Of a stretch of 64,000 nucleotides of DNA, positions 1 through 12,211 are shown one piece after another. Under the pieces are notes generated by a model that saw only the letters and a list, made by a program, of their open reading frames with translations, was not told the origin of the DNA and made no database searches. The position numbers were made by a program, and so were the translations under genes. The DNA lies in contig NW_020194684.1 in assembly GCF_002865645.1 (NCBI RefSeq), forward strand, positions 2,371,241 through 2,435,240, written 5' to 3'. Numbering within the stretch: the stretch's first letter is position 1; each line of letters opens with the position of its first letter. The DNA is from Hyaloscypha bicolor E (Eukaryota; Ascomycota; Leotiomycetes; Helotiales; Hyaloscyphaceae).

Positions 1-3000
1 GTATAAAAAATAGCAAGTACCTTTAGGCTAGACTATAGTACTAGTTAAATACTAAGACTCCCTATATTTTGCGAGATATTACTTATAGCTCTAGATATAT
101 TATATTTAATAGGGCTTCTATATCTAATTACTTTATATTATAATAAAATATATAATATTATAATTAGGGAAGTTCTGCTTTATAATCTTATTTATTACTT
201 ATAGATTTTCTAGCTAATAAGTCTTAGCTAATAGCTAAGAAACTTATTAGCTACTTTATCTAAAGCCTCTAGAAGCGGAAAGTTACCTTAATAAAGACTT
301 AGTATTAAAAATAAGTTTAACTAATTAATCTAAATAAGAAGTTTATAATAGGAGTTTCTATATATAAGTAATTCTATATAATAAACTCAAGTCCCTATTT
401 CTAGTTATATAAGTAAGCTATATAAGAAACTCTTTCTGGCCTATTAAAGTAGTTCCTATTCCTGGTTATATGAGTTATAATATATAATAAACTTAAACTT
501 TTCTTGGGTTATTTTTAGAAGAATTAGTAAGCTTTTCTAAATAAACTTATTAAAGCCTTAGTTTTTAAAAATATTAGTTTAGCCTTCTTACTTTTTTTTT
601 AAGTAATAATTTAGCTTTTAGGAATTATATATAAATATCGGAATAAATAAGAAGATATATTATATATACTTTCTAGATAAATTAGAATAAAACCTATAGG
701 ATTCCCGTAATGTTTATATTAAATCTATAATACTAGCTAGTAAAGACTTTAATAATCTTAATAAGACTTGAATTACGAGCCTAGCCCTTAGATTTCCCGC
801 TTAACTTTAAGGTTAAATAGTTTATAATAAGTTACTTATTATGAAATATATTATACTTTTTTCTCAAAAAATACTAGATACTAGTAATAATTCAGATATC
901 CTAAAGCCCTTAAGACTTTTCGTAAGTTTCCGGCTTTAGGGTATTTTTATAACTAGCTAATTCTATAGAGTTACGTGACTACGTAATCTCTTATATTAAT
1001 TTAAAGGAATTATATCTTTATATATAGCTATAATATTACCTTTAAAAAGCTTAGTATAAATAAACTTTTATAGCCTAAATATTAGTTATTAAATAAGTTA
1101 TCTAAGATTTCCTTATTCTCTAAATTCCCTAAATTATTCTTATATTATCTCTTATTATTTATAGAAATCTTATTATTAAGATTATTTTCTTTAATATTCC
1201 CTAGTTCTTAATTTATTATAATTATATTCTCTAGTCTTTATTTTACTTCTTAAACTATTTCTAATTACTTATTTTTCTTATAAGAAGGCTTAATATTAAA
1301 TAAGAGCTTTCTAACTTTTTTCTTATAAAGTTTAAGGATATAATAAAGGAACTAATATACCCTAATATAGTCTTAATCTAGCCTTATTTTAAGCTTATTT
1401 ATAGTATATATAATACCGGTATTTTTAAGGAAAGTTATATAAAGCTTTTTAATTTCGGGAATTTAATATACTATATAATTATATCCTATAATTTCCTTTT
1501 TAAGCTCAGAAAATAATTACTTAGTTACTTTTATTAGAGAAATACTATAATAATAAACTCCCTAGTAATAATTATATAGCTTTTCTAGAACTCTAGGCTA
1601 GAAATAATTAGTTCTTATTTACTAAAAGCAAATTAAACTAATATTATAAAAAAGAATAAAATTATTAATCTATTAGTAAAAAATATTTATATAAATAAAT
1701 TAAATAGTAATTAGGTTATAGTCAAACTTCTTATTAAAGATACTTATATTATAAAAAGATTTAAAGAACTATTTCTAGGTCTTTATAAGCCTACTAGCTA
1801 AAGTATTTTATTATATCTCAATATACTAACTCTTTATTAAGGGCCTATAAGTAAAGGCCTTTTTCTATAATAAATTATAACCTTTTACTAACTGCCGGAG
1901 CTCGACTTATATAACTACTATAAGTAGTATCTCCTAGCCTTTATTAGCTTATAACTTTTTTAGAAAGTAATCCTATTTCCTAATATAAAGAAAATAAAAC
2001 TTTAGAATAATAATTTATATATAATTTAATATACTAATAAAAATACTAATTATTATTCGAGAATATATATTAATAATATTATAGATCTAGAAGCTATAAT
2101 AAGATAACTTATTATACTTATTTATAGACTAATATTAACCTGGCCTTTTAATAGTAAATCTCTTATATTTCTAATTCTTATATTTATCTTATATCTTTAT
2201 TTCTATCTTATCTAATATTCTAAGTATTTATTATATCTTTTTATAGGATATAAATTTACTAGTATTTTTTTGGACCTAGTAATATATTCTTTTATAGCTA
2301 TACTAGATTAATTAATTACTTTTTAGTTTCTTAAGAATAAATTCTTTAGCTTTCTTAAGAATATTAATATACTTAATATTAAATTAATTTCGTTTTAGCT
2401 AAAGCTTATAATAGTACCGAATTATTTTTAGAATATATATATTAAGCCTAGAATAATTGAGTTTATAATTAAAAATCCAAAATATATATTTAGGTAAATA
2501 ATTCTAATATTAGAAATAATATATTATCTTAACTAGCTTCTTATTATAGAAATATGCCTTATATTTTACTTATTATTAATTCGGAAAAGGTTTAATATTT
2601 TATTATTATAATTAAATAATATAACTAGTCTTACTAGTATTAAATCTTTATAGTTATAAGATATATCTAATATCCTAAAAAGTTTTCTCTTAAATATAAT
2701 AGAGTTTTTTAATTTGAGCTTAATATTATTTCTATAATTAAGAATTAATTCTATTAGTTCCTATAATATAATATAGTTTATAAGTTATAATAATAGTAAT
2801 TAGAAATAAAGAATAAAAAGAAAAAGAAATATATAGTTTTTAAATATTAGTTTATACTAGTATAAAAACCCTACTTTTATATTTATATAAAATATAATAT
2901 TATAATTACTAAAAATAGTCTTATTTTTATATTATATTATCTAGATATATTATATCTAGATTGTAAAATAATACTAATATTTTATTTCTTATATATAAAA

Positions 3001-3893
3001 AAAGCTTATTTTTAGTATTATATAATTATATAATTTCCTAGATCCAAGAAACTAATATAAAATTTAGAGAAGATAACTTACTATTTATATAATTCCAAAA
3101 TTATTAGGCTTTCTAATCTAATTCTATATTTTTTAGGTTTAACTAGGAACTCTTTATTTATATCCTAGTATTATACTAGTAATAGACTCGTAAATATAAT
3201 TTACTTAACTTGCTTATTTAGCCCGGGAATTATATTTTATAATTTCGCTTTATAAAAGTAATATTAATATAATAAATACTATTACTTATAAAATTAATCT
3301 TATTTTCTAATTAGCTTATTAATTCTATTATTATCTCTATTTGCGAATTTATTATTACTTTATAAAAAAGAAAGTTTAGGAAAGTTAATCTAATTTTCTA
3401 GTTTATTTATAAATTTGTTCTTTTATATTTTTTAGGCCTTTATAATATAAAAGTAATTCCGAATTCATAATTATTTCTCGAGAAAAAAATATTATAAAAA
3501 GGCCTTCTTTTTCTTCTAACTAACTCTTTTTCTCTTAATTATAATACTATATCTAATTTTTTTTTTTGCCTTTTTTCTTTTTCTTTTAAGTATTATTTAA
3601 GTCTTTTTTCCTATTATAAAATAAATATAATTCTTTATTATATTATTAAAGAAGTTTTTAAAAAAAGAGAAAAAATATAATATATATAGTATTAATAATA
3701 TTAATAACCTATACTTATTTAGTAAAGATAAATAATATAATATAGCTTAAATATAAAGGCTTAAAGATTTAAGATATTATAGAAAAATAGTAAGTTATAT
3801 TTTTCCTATATAAAAAGCTAGAATATAATACTAATTAAATATTAGAATAATAATTTATTAAATTTATTAAATCTTCCTTTTTTCTTAAATACT
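1..3893. repeat. Outer part of RIPped inverted-repeat arm (left copy)
   Basis: This A+T-rich, TpA-rich DNA is the reverse complement, with C/T and G/A differences, of about 45,126-49,033. For example, the start of the window matches 49,000-49,033 and 2,140-2,162 matches 46,869-46,900. The copy runs off the left edge of the window. At 3,893 it is interrupted by a Gypsy element and resumes at 10,863. No intact gene is present. The only recognisable content is a minus-strand integrase-core transposase relic, listed separately. The base composition shows RIP. The identity of the whole repeat unit is unknown to me. Confidence 0.8.
1155..2800 (-). pseudogene. RIPped integrase-core (rve/DDE) transposase relic, left copy
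   Basis: Read on the minus strand, this is the second copy of the relic described at 46,230-47,880. The motif RRFTIKGPG lies around 2,140-2,165 and is followed by a degraded SIDGYDKL-like catalytic block. In-frame stops are TAA/TAG at former Gln and Trp positions. The family is the integrase-core 'rve' transposases found in fungal repeats, possibly the IS3EU type. Limits are approximate. It has no coding capacity now. Confidence 0.5.
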
Positions 3894-3894
3894 T

Positions 3895-4196
3895 ATAAGG
3901 CATATAATAGTAGAGTAATATATAAGTAGTTAAGGTAATTAAGCTATAGAATAATACTTATAAATATAACTAATTCTAAGAATTAATTCTAATAAAAGAC
4001 TAATTAATATCTCTTTCCAAAGCTAAGAGTATTTCCTTATATATTCCCTAGTACTTAACCAGGCATATAAAGCCTTTTACTTAATTAGGAAATCCCATAT
4101 AATCTATATAATTCCGATTACAAGCTATACTCAAAATAGGAAACTAAATCTGTAATATCTAATACCTATTTATATACTATTATATATACCTATTAT
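3895..4196 (-). repeat. LTR of Gypsy element A (low-coordinate copy)
   Basis: A direct repeat of 10,551-10,862, starting ATAAGG(C/T)ATATAATAG and running to about CCTATTATA. The two copies differ mainly by C/T and G/A. The inner end is less clear than the outer end. On the element's minus orientation this is the 3' LTR. Confidence 0.75.
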
Positions 4197-5849
4197 ATTA
4201 ATTCCCCCTCTAGACCCTTATTCCCAAGAGACCTGGGAAAACTGCAAATAGCTTTATAAAGGTTTCCCTGAAACTTTCCTAGCCACTGGCTTTCCCTAAA
4301 AACTCCCTATAATTATCCTATTATTATATTAGATAATAGAATTAAGGATATAGTTTACTAACCCTTCCTAGCTAGTTTGTAAATTGCCTCTGGCAATTCC
4401 TCCTTATAAAAGTAATATAAATATAATATATACTATTGGATATAAAGCTTATCCGACCTCCTAATTAGTTTATAAATCCTAACTTAGCCTTTATTTGCAA
4501 ATAAATTATTATTTTATAGGCCCAAGAGCTTGGAAAAGTTAATCCGATCTTCTGGTTCGTTTATAAATCTCTTTTTTGGAATTTTCTGGATATTCCTGGT
4601 ATAGAGCCGGTTCCGAATTCGTAATTACTATTCGGGGAGAGAATATTATAAAAAGGCCTCCCTTTTCTACTAACTAACCTTTCTTTTCTTTAACTATAAT
4701 ACTATATTCAGCTCTTTCTCGTTCCTTACCTTTCTTCTTTAAGCCTTCTTTAAGCTCCTTTAAGCCTTATTTAAGCTTTATTCAAGTTCCCTTCTAATTC
4801 CCTCTTCTATTTCTTTATCTATTAAGATAAATATTTCTCTTAATACTTATTAGCCTATTACTATCCGTTTGGCTAATACTCCTATATCCTTAATTTACTC
4901 TTACTATCTTTAATATTCCAAGAATATTACCAAGTTTCCTAATCTTACTTATATTAAAAGTAATAATTATTTAATATATAATTACTACTATTCTAAAAAT
5001 AAGAAATATAATTCTATAAATTACAAATTCCTTCTTTTATTTCTTATTCTAATACTATTCAAGGTTCCTTAAATATATATAATATAGTTAAACTGCCTTT
5101 TTTAAATTATTAATATATATAAGTATCTTCCTTATTCTTTATCCAAAAGAAAAAAGGCTATTATTACCCTTTTTCTATATTAAACTATATATACTTCTTA
5201 TATTAAAGCTATTATTTGAGGCTAATAGATTCCCTTAATAATCTAAGAAATAGGTTAAGTAATTCTTACTAGCTTAATATAAATATAAAATACTCTTAAT
5301 AATATAGTTAATATTCTTCGGTATTAAGTAAACTTACTTCTTTCTTGTTTCTTATTAATAGCTAATAGCTTTATAGGCCAATTTACTATCTGTTTCTCGA
5401 AAGAATCCTAATAAAAATAATAATAAGAATAATAGAAAGTAGTTATAAGAGTAGAGTATTTATAGGATATAGAAATTAGAGTTTTTAATAATTTTTATAT
5501 AGTTTTTCTAAGAATAAATATATGGTTTTTTAATAATTTCCTAATAAAAGCATTTATTTTTTATATTTCCGTTTAGCTAATAGTATTATAATATTATTCT
5601 TTTTCAAGTATTCTTGTAATTCTTAAACTATATTCTCTAGATTACTTAATAGTTCCTATATATTATCCGCTAGTAAATAGCCCTTCTAATAAATGAAATA
5701 CTTCCTTTCTTTTCTGTTTTCCCTATAGGCTATAATAAATTCTATTTCGAATTCCTTTTTACCTTTAATCTCAACCGGCTCTGGTTCTACTATAGTACTA
5801 GTTTACAGGTACTATAGTTCCAAGAGAGAAATATAGAAAATATTATAGA

Positions 5850-6760
5850 TCTGATATAATAGTAATAATTCCAAATAGTATACCTATCTATATATTCCTA
5901 TAACTTCCAGAATTTTAAAAGGGCCAAAATATCTATTTACTAGCTTTATACTAGGTTATAGCTATTAAATATTCTTTATATAAAATATGATTTTATTATA
6001 TATTTTAAATTTTTTATTAATATATTTCTTATTATAATACTTTTTCTATATATTTACTACTTCTTACTATTACTTCTCTAGTACCTTCTGTTTTATTTGA
6101 ATCCTTTATACTCTTTCCTATATTACTAGTATTTCTTCTTTTAGAATATTATTTTTAATATATAGTTTAATACTAGAATAGAATCCGTATAAGATATAGA
6201 ATAAGAATATTTCTATTATTAAATATATAGAATTATTATATATAAATTCTATAAGAGTAAGTTTTATTACTCAGTTATCCTATTAATAGCTAGTATAATA
6301 CCTCAAATATTATTCTAGAGTTTGGTTTAGATTCTCTATTTATTTATTAGTTTATAAATAGAATACTATATTTAGCTATTATTAAACCTTTAAATAAAAA
6401 TATAGACTTAACTAGAACTTATTTATAAAAACAGATCCTTTATTAAAGATTATACCTATAGGTATACCGAAGTCTTTAATAATATAGTATATAAATAGCT
6501 CTACTAGCTTAGAAGCCGAAACCTCCTTAATAGTCGGAATATATTATACTATTTTTATATATCTATTAATAATAATAAATATAGAATTATATATTTTATT
6601 ATAAAACCTAGAAGGAAGTAGCCCTATAATAAAGTCTATAATAATTTCTTACTATAGCTTAGAAAGGAGGGGAAATAAATTAAATATACTATATAATAGA
6701 TATCTCTTTACTTTAGTCTATTAATATATAAGATAAATTCTAATATAGTCTTTTATATTC
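5850..6760 (-). pseudogene. Integrase relic of Gypsy element A
   Basis: The minus-strand translation gives a recognisable Ty3/Gypsy integrase: an EFIYNNSIY block near 6,230-6,250, and upstream a degraded DRYTK-like catalytic core and the post-core linker. Stops occur at Gln/Trp codon positions. The function was strand transfer of the retrotransposon cDNA. It is no longer expressible. Limits are approximate. Confidence 0.7.
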
Positions 6761-7399
6761 TTTCTTATATTTTACTAGAAGTATTTTCTCTAGAAGATCT
6801 CTAGTATCTTACTAATACTAAAATACTTATCTATAGGATTATTATAATTAGCTTATAGTAATTCTTCTTTAAAAGCCGGTTTATTTAGTATATAGATAGT
6901 ATTCCGATATCTTAATAACCCAGATATATTAAGTTCCCAAGTCTTAATAGCTCTAGTAGAGGTCCCTTTTAAGAACTATTTATACTACCGGTATTATACT
7001 AATAAATCGAGCTTTTAGTATTATAATAGTAGTTTAAGTAATATCTTTCTGTTTTTCTTATATATTATTTTGGACCTAGCTACCCATATAACTAGAATCC
7101 GTAATATATACTATTTATAACTAGCTATACTAGTAATAGGCTCAAGTAGTAGTATCTCCGGTACTATTCCGTTACTAAAATAGATTTCCTTTTCGGAATT
7201 CCTTAATATCTTACTAATTAAGAAATACCTATTTCCTCTTTCCTGGGCCTTATATTATAATATTACAGGAATAGTATAATATCCTATTACTATTACCTAT
7301 AGGGTTCTCTATTCTGTATTCTATAGCTTATTATAAAATATAGGTAATAAAGTATTTTTTTCTATACCTACTATAAAGTCTGGCCTTCTTAATAGTCTA

Positions 7400-8560
7400 T
7401 TAGTAGAATTACTATACTCCTGTTGGTATTCTAAGATAAAGTCGAAAATAGCTAGTTCCTCTATTTATCTTATCTATTAACTATTTAGTTTTCTTTTAGT
7501 TATAAAATATTTCAAGTTATTATAATTTATTTTAATAATAATAATATACCGGATATATATTAGGTAATACTACTAAGTATAGAATACCAGAATAATAGCT
7601 AAGAATTCAGAATTATATATCTTATATCTATTTTTAATTATAGTTATCTTTTTTAAATAGAAAGTAATAGGGTATTATCTGGCTTCTATTTCCTTACTAA
7701 AAAGCTAGGAAATTATATCTATAATTATAAATCCTAAAATATTCGTTTCTATATAAATCTTTAAGGCTAGATCGAAATAATAAAGGATTAGTACTATTAT
7801 AAATATAATTTATAGCTCCCTAAAAGCCTTATTTACCTTATTTGTTTAGCTAAAATAATATTATAGGTTTCTATTAGTTTTTAATAAATCAGTTAATTCT
7901 TTTACTATCCTAGAATATCTATAGATAAACCTCTAGTAGAAGTTAATAAAACTCAGAAATACTTGGACTTCCCGGATATTATTCTTTGAAACCAGTCATT
8001 TCCTAATAGCTATAACCCGGCTTACTTCTATTTTTATATTATCTGAACTAATTATAAATTCCAGAAATTCTATTCTTTCTATATTAAACTTATATTTTAC
8101 TAAGTTTATAAAAAGCTAGTATTATTATAACTATTCGAATATATATCGGATTACTATTATATACTATTCTGGGTCCTCTAAATAAATTAAAATATTATTC
8201 AAATAGACTATATAAATAATATCTATAAGGCCTATTAGTATATAATTAATATATACCTGAAATATTACCGGAATATTAGAAAGTTCAAAAAATATAATAT
8301 AGTATTTAAAATATTATTTTTTACTTATTATTTTTCCGGATTTATAACTAATAATAAATATCTTTTAAATCTAGCTTTATATATACCTTTACTTTATAAA
8401 GCCTATCTATTATTTTACTAATAAGTAGTAATAGTATCTAGTTCTTAATAATAATCCTATTTAGATTCCGGTAATTAATATATAGATATAGGCCGCCTCT
8501 TTTCTTTGGAATAAATATAATTGGGATATTAGCTAAACTAGTAAAATAACGGATCTATTT
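7400..8560 (-). pseudogene. Reverse transcriptase / RNase H relic of Gypsy element A
   Basis: On the minus strand the reverse transcriptase motif VYLDDILIYSEDP (degraded) lies near 8,150-8,200. A PKKRGGL / INYRNLN block lies near 8,420-8,520. The RT/RNase H joint, with FDLALKIYIETN-like residues (original probably FD...ETDAS), lies near 7,690-7,860. These are Ty3/Gypsy pol landmarks in correct order. Nonsense codons are TAA/TAG only, consistent with RIP. Confidence 0.8.
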
Positions 8561-10550
8561 CTTCTCTAAGCTAGTATTAAAATATTCCCGAAGGACTTTA
8601 AACTCTCTTTCTAATAAAATATATATAGTACTATATAATAGTTAGAATCCTGGTTCCAGATCTATATAATACTCTATTATATAATAGTTAGGTAATATAT
8701 TTATAGCCTCTATAGAGAATACTTAGAAAAGGTTCTAATACTTCTTGGGAAATATAGCTGTCCTATTTATAGTAATAGTAGTAATTCTTCGGCTATCCGT
8801 TATAGGATAAATAATTAATAGAAAAACATATATTTTATACTTTACTATTTTAGTAAACTTTCTGGTATTTAGAACTTTAATCTTTTATAGTCAAATCTGA
8901 TATCTCTATATTACTTCCCTAAAGGAAATCAGGGAATTAACCTAATAAAGCTATAGGAATCCAAATATTATATTAATATAGTTTAGATCGAAATTATATA
9001 ATATAAAGTATATATTAGCCTTTTTTTGGTCTCCTAGTATATTTTCGGTAATAATCCCAAGAATATAATCTTTATATAAATAGATTCTTTTTCTTTCTAG
9101 TAAGATTAAAAGAGTTATTCTTAATATTAATAGAATACCTATATCTAAAGCTAGTTTTCTTTTTATATAATTAGCCTCTATACCCGAATTAACTAATACT
9201 CTAACCCTTTACTTACCTTTCCTTATCTTAATAGTAATCTTAATTACTATTCTCGTTTTAGGGGCCTTATTCTCTATAGTATAAATAAGTATAACTACTA
9301 TAAAATATATCCGTTTCCCGGCTTCTTTAGTTCTAGATATTTATATATTTTATAGCCAGACTTATTATAGTTATAGTAAGTCGGTTTTCCCTAATTTAGG
9401 CAGGTAGTAGTATAGTAACTCTCCTTCTAATAGGTAAAGCAAGTTATATCCGGTCTTATAGATTCTAATATAAATATTATATTAGATCCTATTACTATAT
9501 CTTTACTATCCCGGTTATATAAACCTTATAATAGGGATATACTTTTCTTCCGTTTCCCTTTATTATCTCCTTTTTCCTTTCTCTAATTTCCTTTCTTTTA
9601 TTAACCTATTAGCTTATTATTATATTTCCGTTAAGTAAACTGGTTTAAGTTATTCTCGATTCTTATAGCTATAGAAATAAGCTTTTTCCTTTCTTATAGA
9701 ATATTCCCTTAGTAATTAATCTCGTTCCGAATCTCCTATCTCAAGCTACTAAATAAGTCGTCCCGCTCTTATAATAAACCTGTATATTCCAAGTTATTTA
9801 ATAGGCTATCCAAGTAGGATATAAAGCTTTGGATACTCTAACCTGGCTACTATTTTATATCCTTGAACTTAGTAAAGGTATTATTATTATAGTTCTCCGG
9901 ATTTAAGATAGAATCTTTTATAAATTTAATAAAGGTCTCCCAATCCGTAATATTAATACCTACTAATTACTTCCTATATTTCCAGATATCCCTGGCTATA
10001 TTCTTAAAGCAGGAAATATAATATATAACTTTTACTATATCTATAGCCCAGGTAATCCTGCTATTTTTATACTATTTTAGCTCTACCTAGTAAAAGAAGT
10101 TCTGGGCTTCCTTAATATTCTTCTCCTTATAAGTTAGTAATTCTCGGGTTTTTAGAGTTCTATAAACCAAATATACTACCGGTAATATAACAGGTTCTAT
10201 AATAGGTATCCGAATATTCTTAAGATAATAAATCTAAGCTTCTATCTTCTCTAGATCCTCCCTCTATTATATCTCTACTTCTAACTTAGTAATATAATAA
10301 CGAGCTACTACTAGCTTCTCTATTATTATTATCCTGCTAGCTAGTTCTGGGGATATCTGAATTCTATTTCCTTCTCCTAATTAGGTAATAGCTAGAGTAG
10401 CTAACTGGGTACTCCCCTGGATACCCGACTGGGTTACTCCGGCGGTAGTAAAAACACTTCTCCTGGTTAATACTCCAGCTATTAATAGTTTTATCTATTA
10501 ATAGCTTGACTACCTTATAACGAACTGCTTTCCGAAGGTTGGATTAATTA

Positions 10551-10862
10551 GAATATAAGGTATATAATAGCAGGGTAATATATAAGTAGTTAAGGTAATT
10601 AAGCTATAGAGTAATACTTATAAATATAACTGATTCCAAGAATTAATTCTAATAAAAGACTAATTAATATTCCTTTCCAAAGCTAGGAGCGTCTCCCTAT
10701 ATATTCCCTAGTATTTAGCCAGGTATATAAAGCCTTTTACTTAATTAGGAAATCCTATATAATCTATATAATTCCGATTATAAGCTATACCCAAAATAGG
10801 AAACTAGATCCGTAATATCTAATACCTATCTATATACCATTATATATATCTATTATAATACC
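10551..10862 (-). repeat. LTR of Gypsy element A (high-coordinate copy)
   Basis: The partner of 3,895-4,196. It starts TATAAGGTATATAATAG and ends CTATTATAATACC, so its ends form a short inverted repeat. On the element's orientation this is the 5' LTR. Followed by TTATAGCC, the resumption of the host repeat. Confidence 0.75.
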
Positions 10863-11791
10863 TTATAGCCTTTTCCTACTATTATTAATAAATAGTATTA
10901 TTTCGAGCTTTTTAATATTTCTAATAAGATAATATAAGTTATAAAAAATATTTATAAAATACTAGAAATTTGAGATATAAAGTTTTATTCTAGAAAAAAG
11001 CTAGCTAACTTAGATAATCTAAAGATTATAGTAAATCTAGAAATAGTATATAATTAAACTTAAGGCTATTTAGTATTTATATCTTATATTAATTATATAA
11101 AAAAAGAATTCTAAAGGCCTATAATAAGAATATATATAAGTTTAGGGCAAATTTAACTAAGTCTATTATAATTATAGATATAATAATAGTAGTAAAGTAT
11201 ATATCTTATATTACCTTAATATAGTACTAAAAGATCTAGCTTCTTTTAAGTTAGCCTCTATAAAACCTTAATTTTTAAAATCACAAATACCCTTAAAATA
11301 AAGTAATAAAGTAAAGAAACTAATAAAGAAAAAGAGAAAGAAAAAGAAAGAAAATAAGAATAAGAATAAAAAGAATAATAAAAATAGAGATATTTCGAGT
11401 ATTATAAAAAATAATAGTAAGAATAATAATAGTAAGAAAGATATACCTTATAATCTATAGGATTTATTATATGGATTATATAAGTTAAAAAAAGGTTAAT
11501 AGTAGTTAAGAAGAGGGGGCAGAGGCAGGGGCGGGGATAGAGGAGATACTAGAGATATTATAGTAAAGATAAATAAAAATATTAGTATATTTAGTAATTG
11601 CAAATAGCTTTATTTTGGCTATCTCTATATAAGTTATATATATGAGTATAATAGTAGTTGCGCCCGCAGAATGCGGTATTTTGGTTACGGGCGATTTTTG
11701 GTGGGGTGCGCACATGCCACAAATCAGACATTGAAGGTCGAAAACCAGATTCGAAAATCGCTTGGTCTTCTGATCCTTACGGCTTTCCGTA
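10863..11791. repeat. Inner part of inverted-repeat arm (left copy)
   Basis: The reverse complement of about 44,220-45,126. The last 150 bp (11,640-11,791) keep normal GC, whereas the counterpart at 44,220-44,360 shows many C-to-T and G-to-A changes, so RIP reached the two copies unequally. Part of the end (about 11,653-11,713, CAGAATGCGGTATTTTGG...) recurs, RIPped, at 53,716-53,760. The arm ends at GCTTTCCGTA near 11,791. Confidence 0.8.
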
Positions 11792-12211
11792 GCCTAGCCT
11801 CGACCAGCCAGCATAACGAGGAACATTGCCACATGCGCGTCTTGATATAACCACCTGGGGAGAAACCGCTCCCACACCTCTTCCCTCCCTTTTCTTACAT
11901 CACGATCGCCAAACTCCTTCCGTTGCCATCGCCGTCTCATGCCTATGGTATCGGCTAGGATTCCGCCAACCTGTGGTCATTGCCAGGCCTCTTCACAGCT
12001 GTTGGATGGGTCACCCCAACCGTGTAAGTGTGGCGCGTTCTCCTTCCATGCTTGTAGACTTCCGCACCTCCTGGGAAGTCCGTCGTTTATGTGTAGGTGG
12101 ATCCACTTTCTTCTGCCATAGATCATGCTTATGGTCTGCAACTTCCTCCAATATTATTCTCTAAAGGTAGTTTACTGCTGCAGGCCACGAGCTTCCTCTT
12201 CTTTCCCCTTT
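11792..12211. other. Gene island left edge, no gene supported
   Basis: Normal-composition DNA downstream of the HET gene. Short plus-strand open frames exist but have no ATG, no intron logic and no family resemblance. It probably contains the HET gene's 3' untranslated region. Confidence 0.5.

Larger units (their letters stand above)
3894..10862 (-). mobile_element. RIPped Ty3/Gypsy LTR retrotransposon A
   Basis: Two about 300-bp direct repeats (3,895-4,196 and 10,551-10,862) bound a body that reads on the minus strand as reverse transcriptase, RNase H and integrase, in the Ty3/Gypsy order. All frames are broken by TAA/TAG that replace Gln/Trp codons, as RIP produces. The element sits inside the repeat arm. 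The uninterrupted second copy of the target lies near 45,126, and TTATA flanks the element on both sides, which fits a 5-bp target duplication. The exact first and last bases are uncertain because RIP has probably changed the TG/CA ends. Confidence 0.85.
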
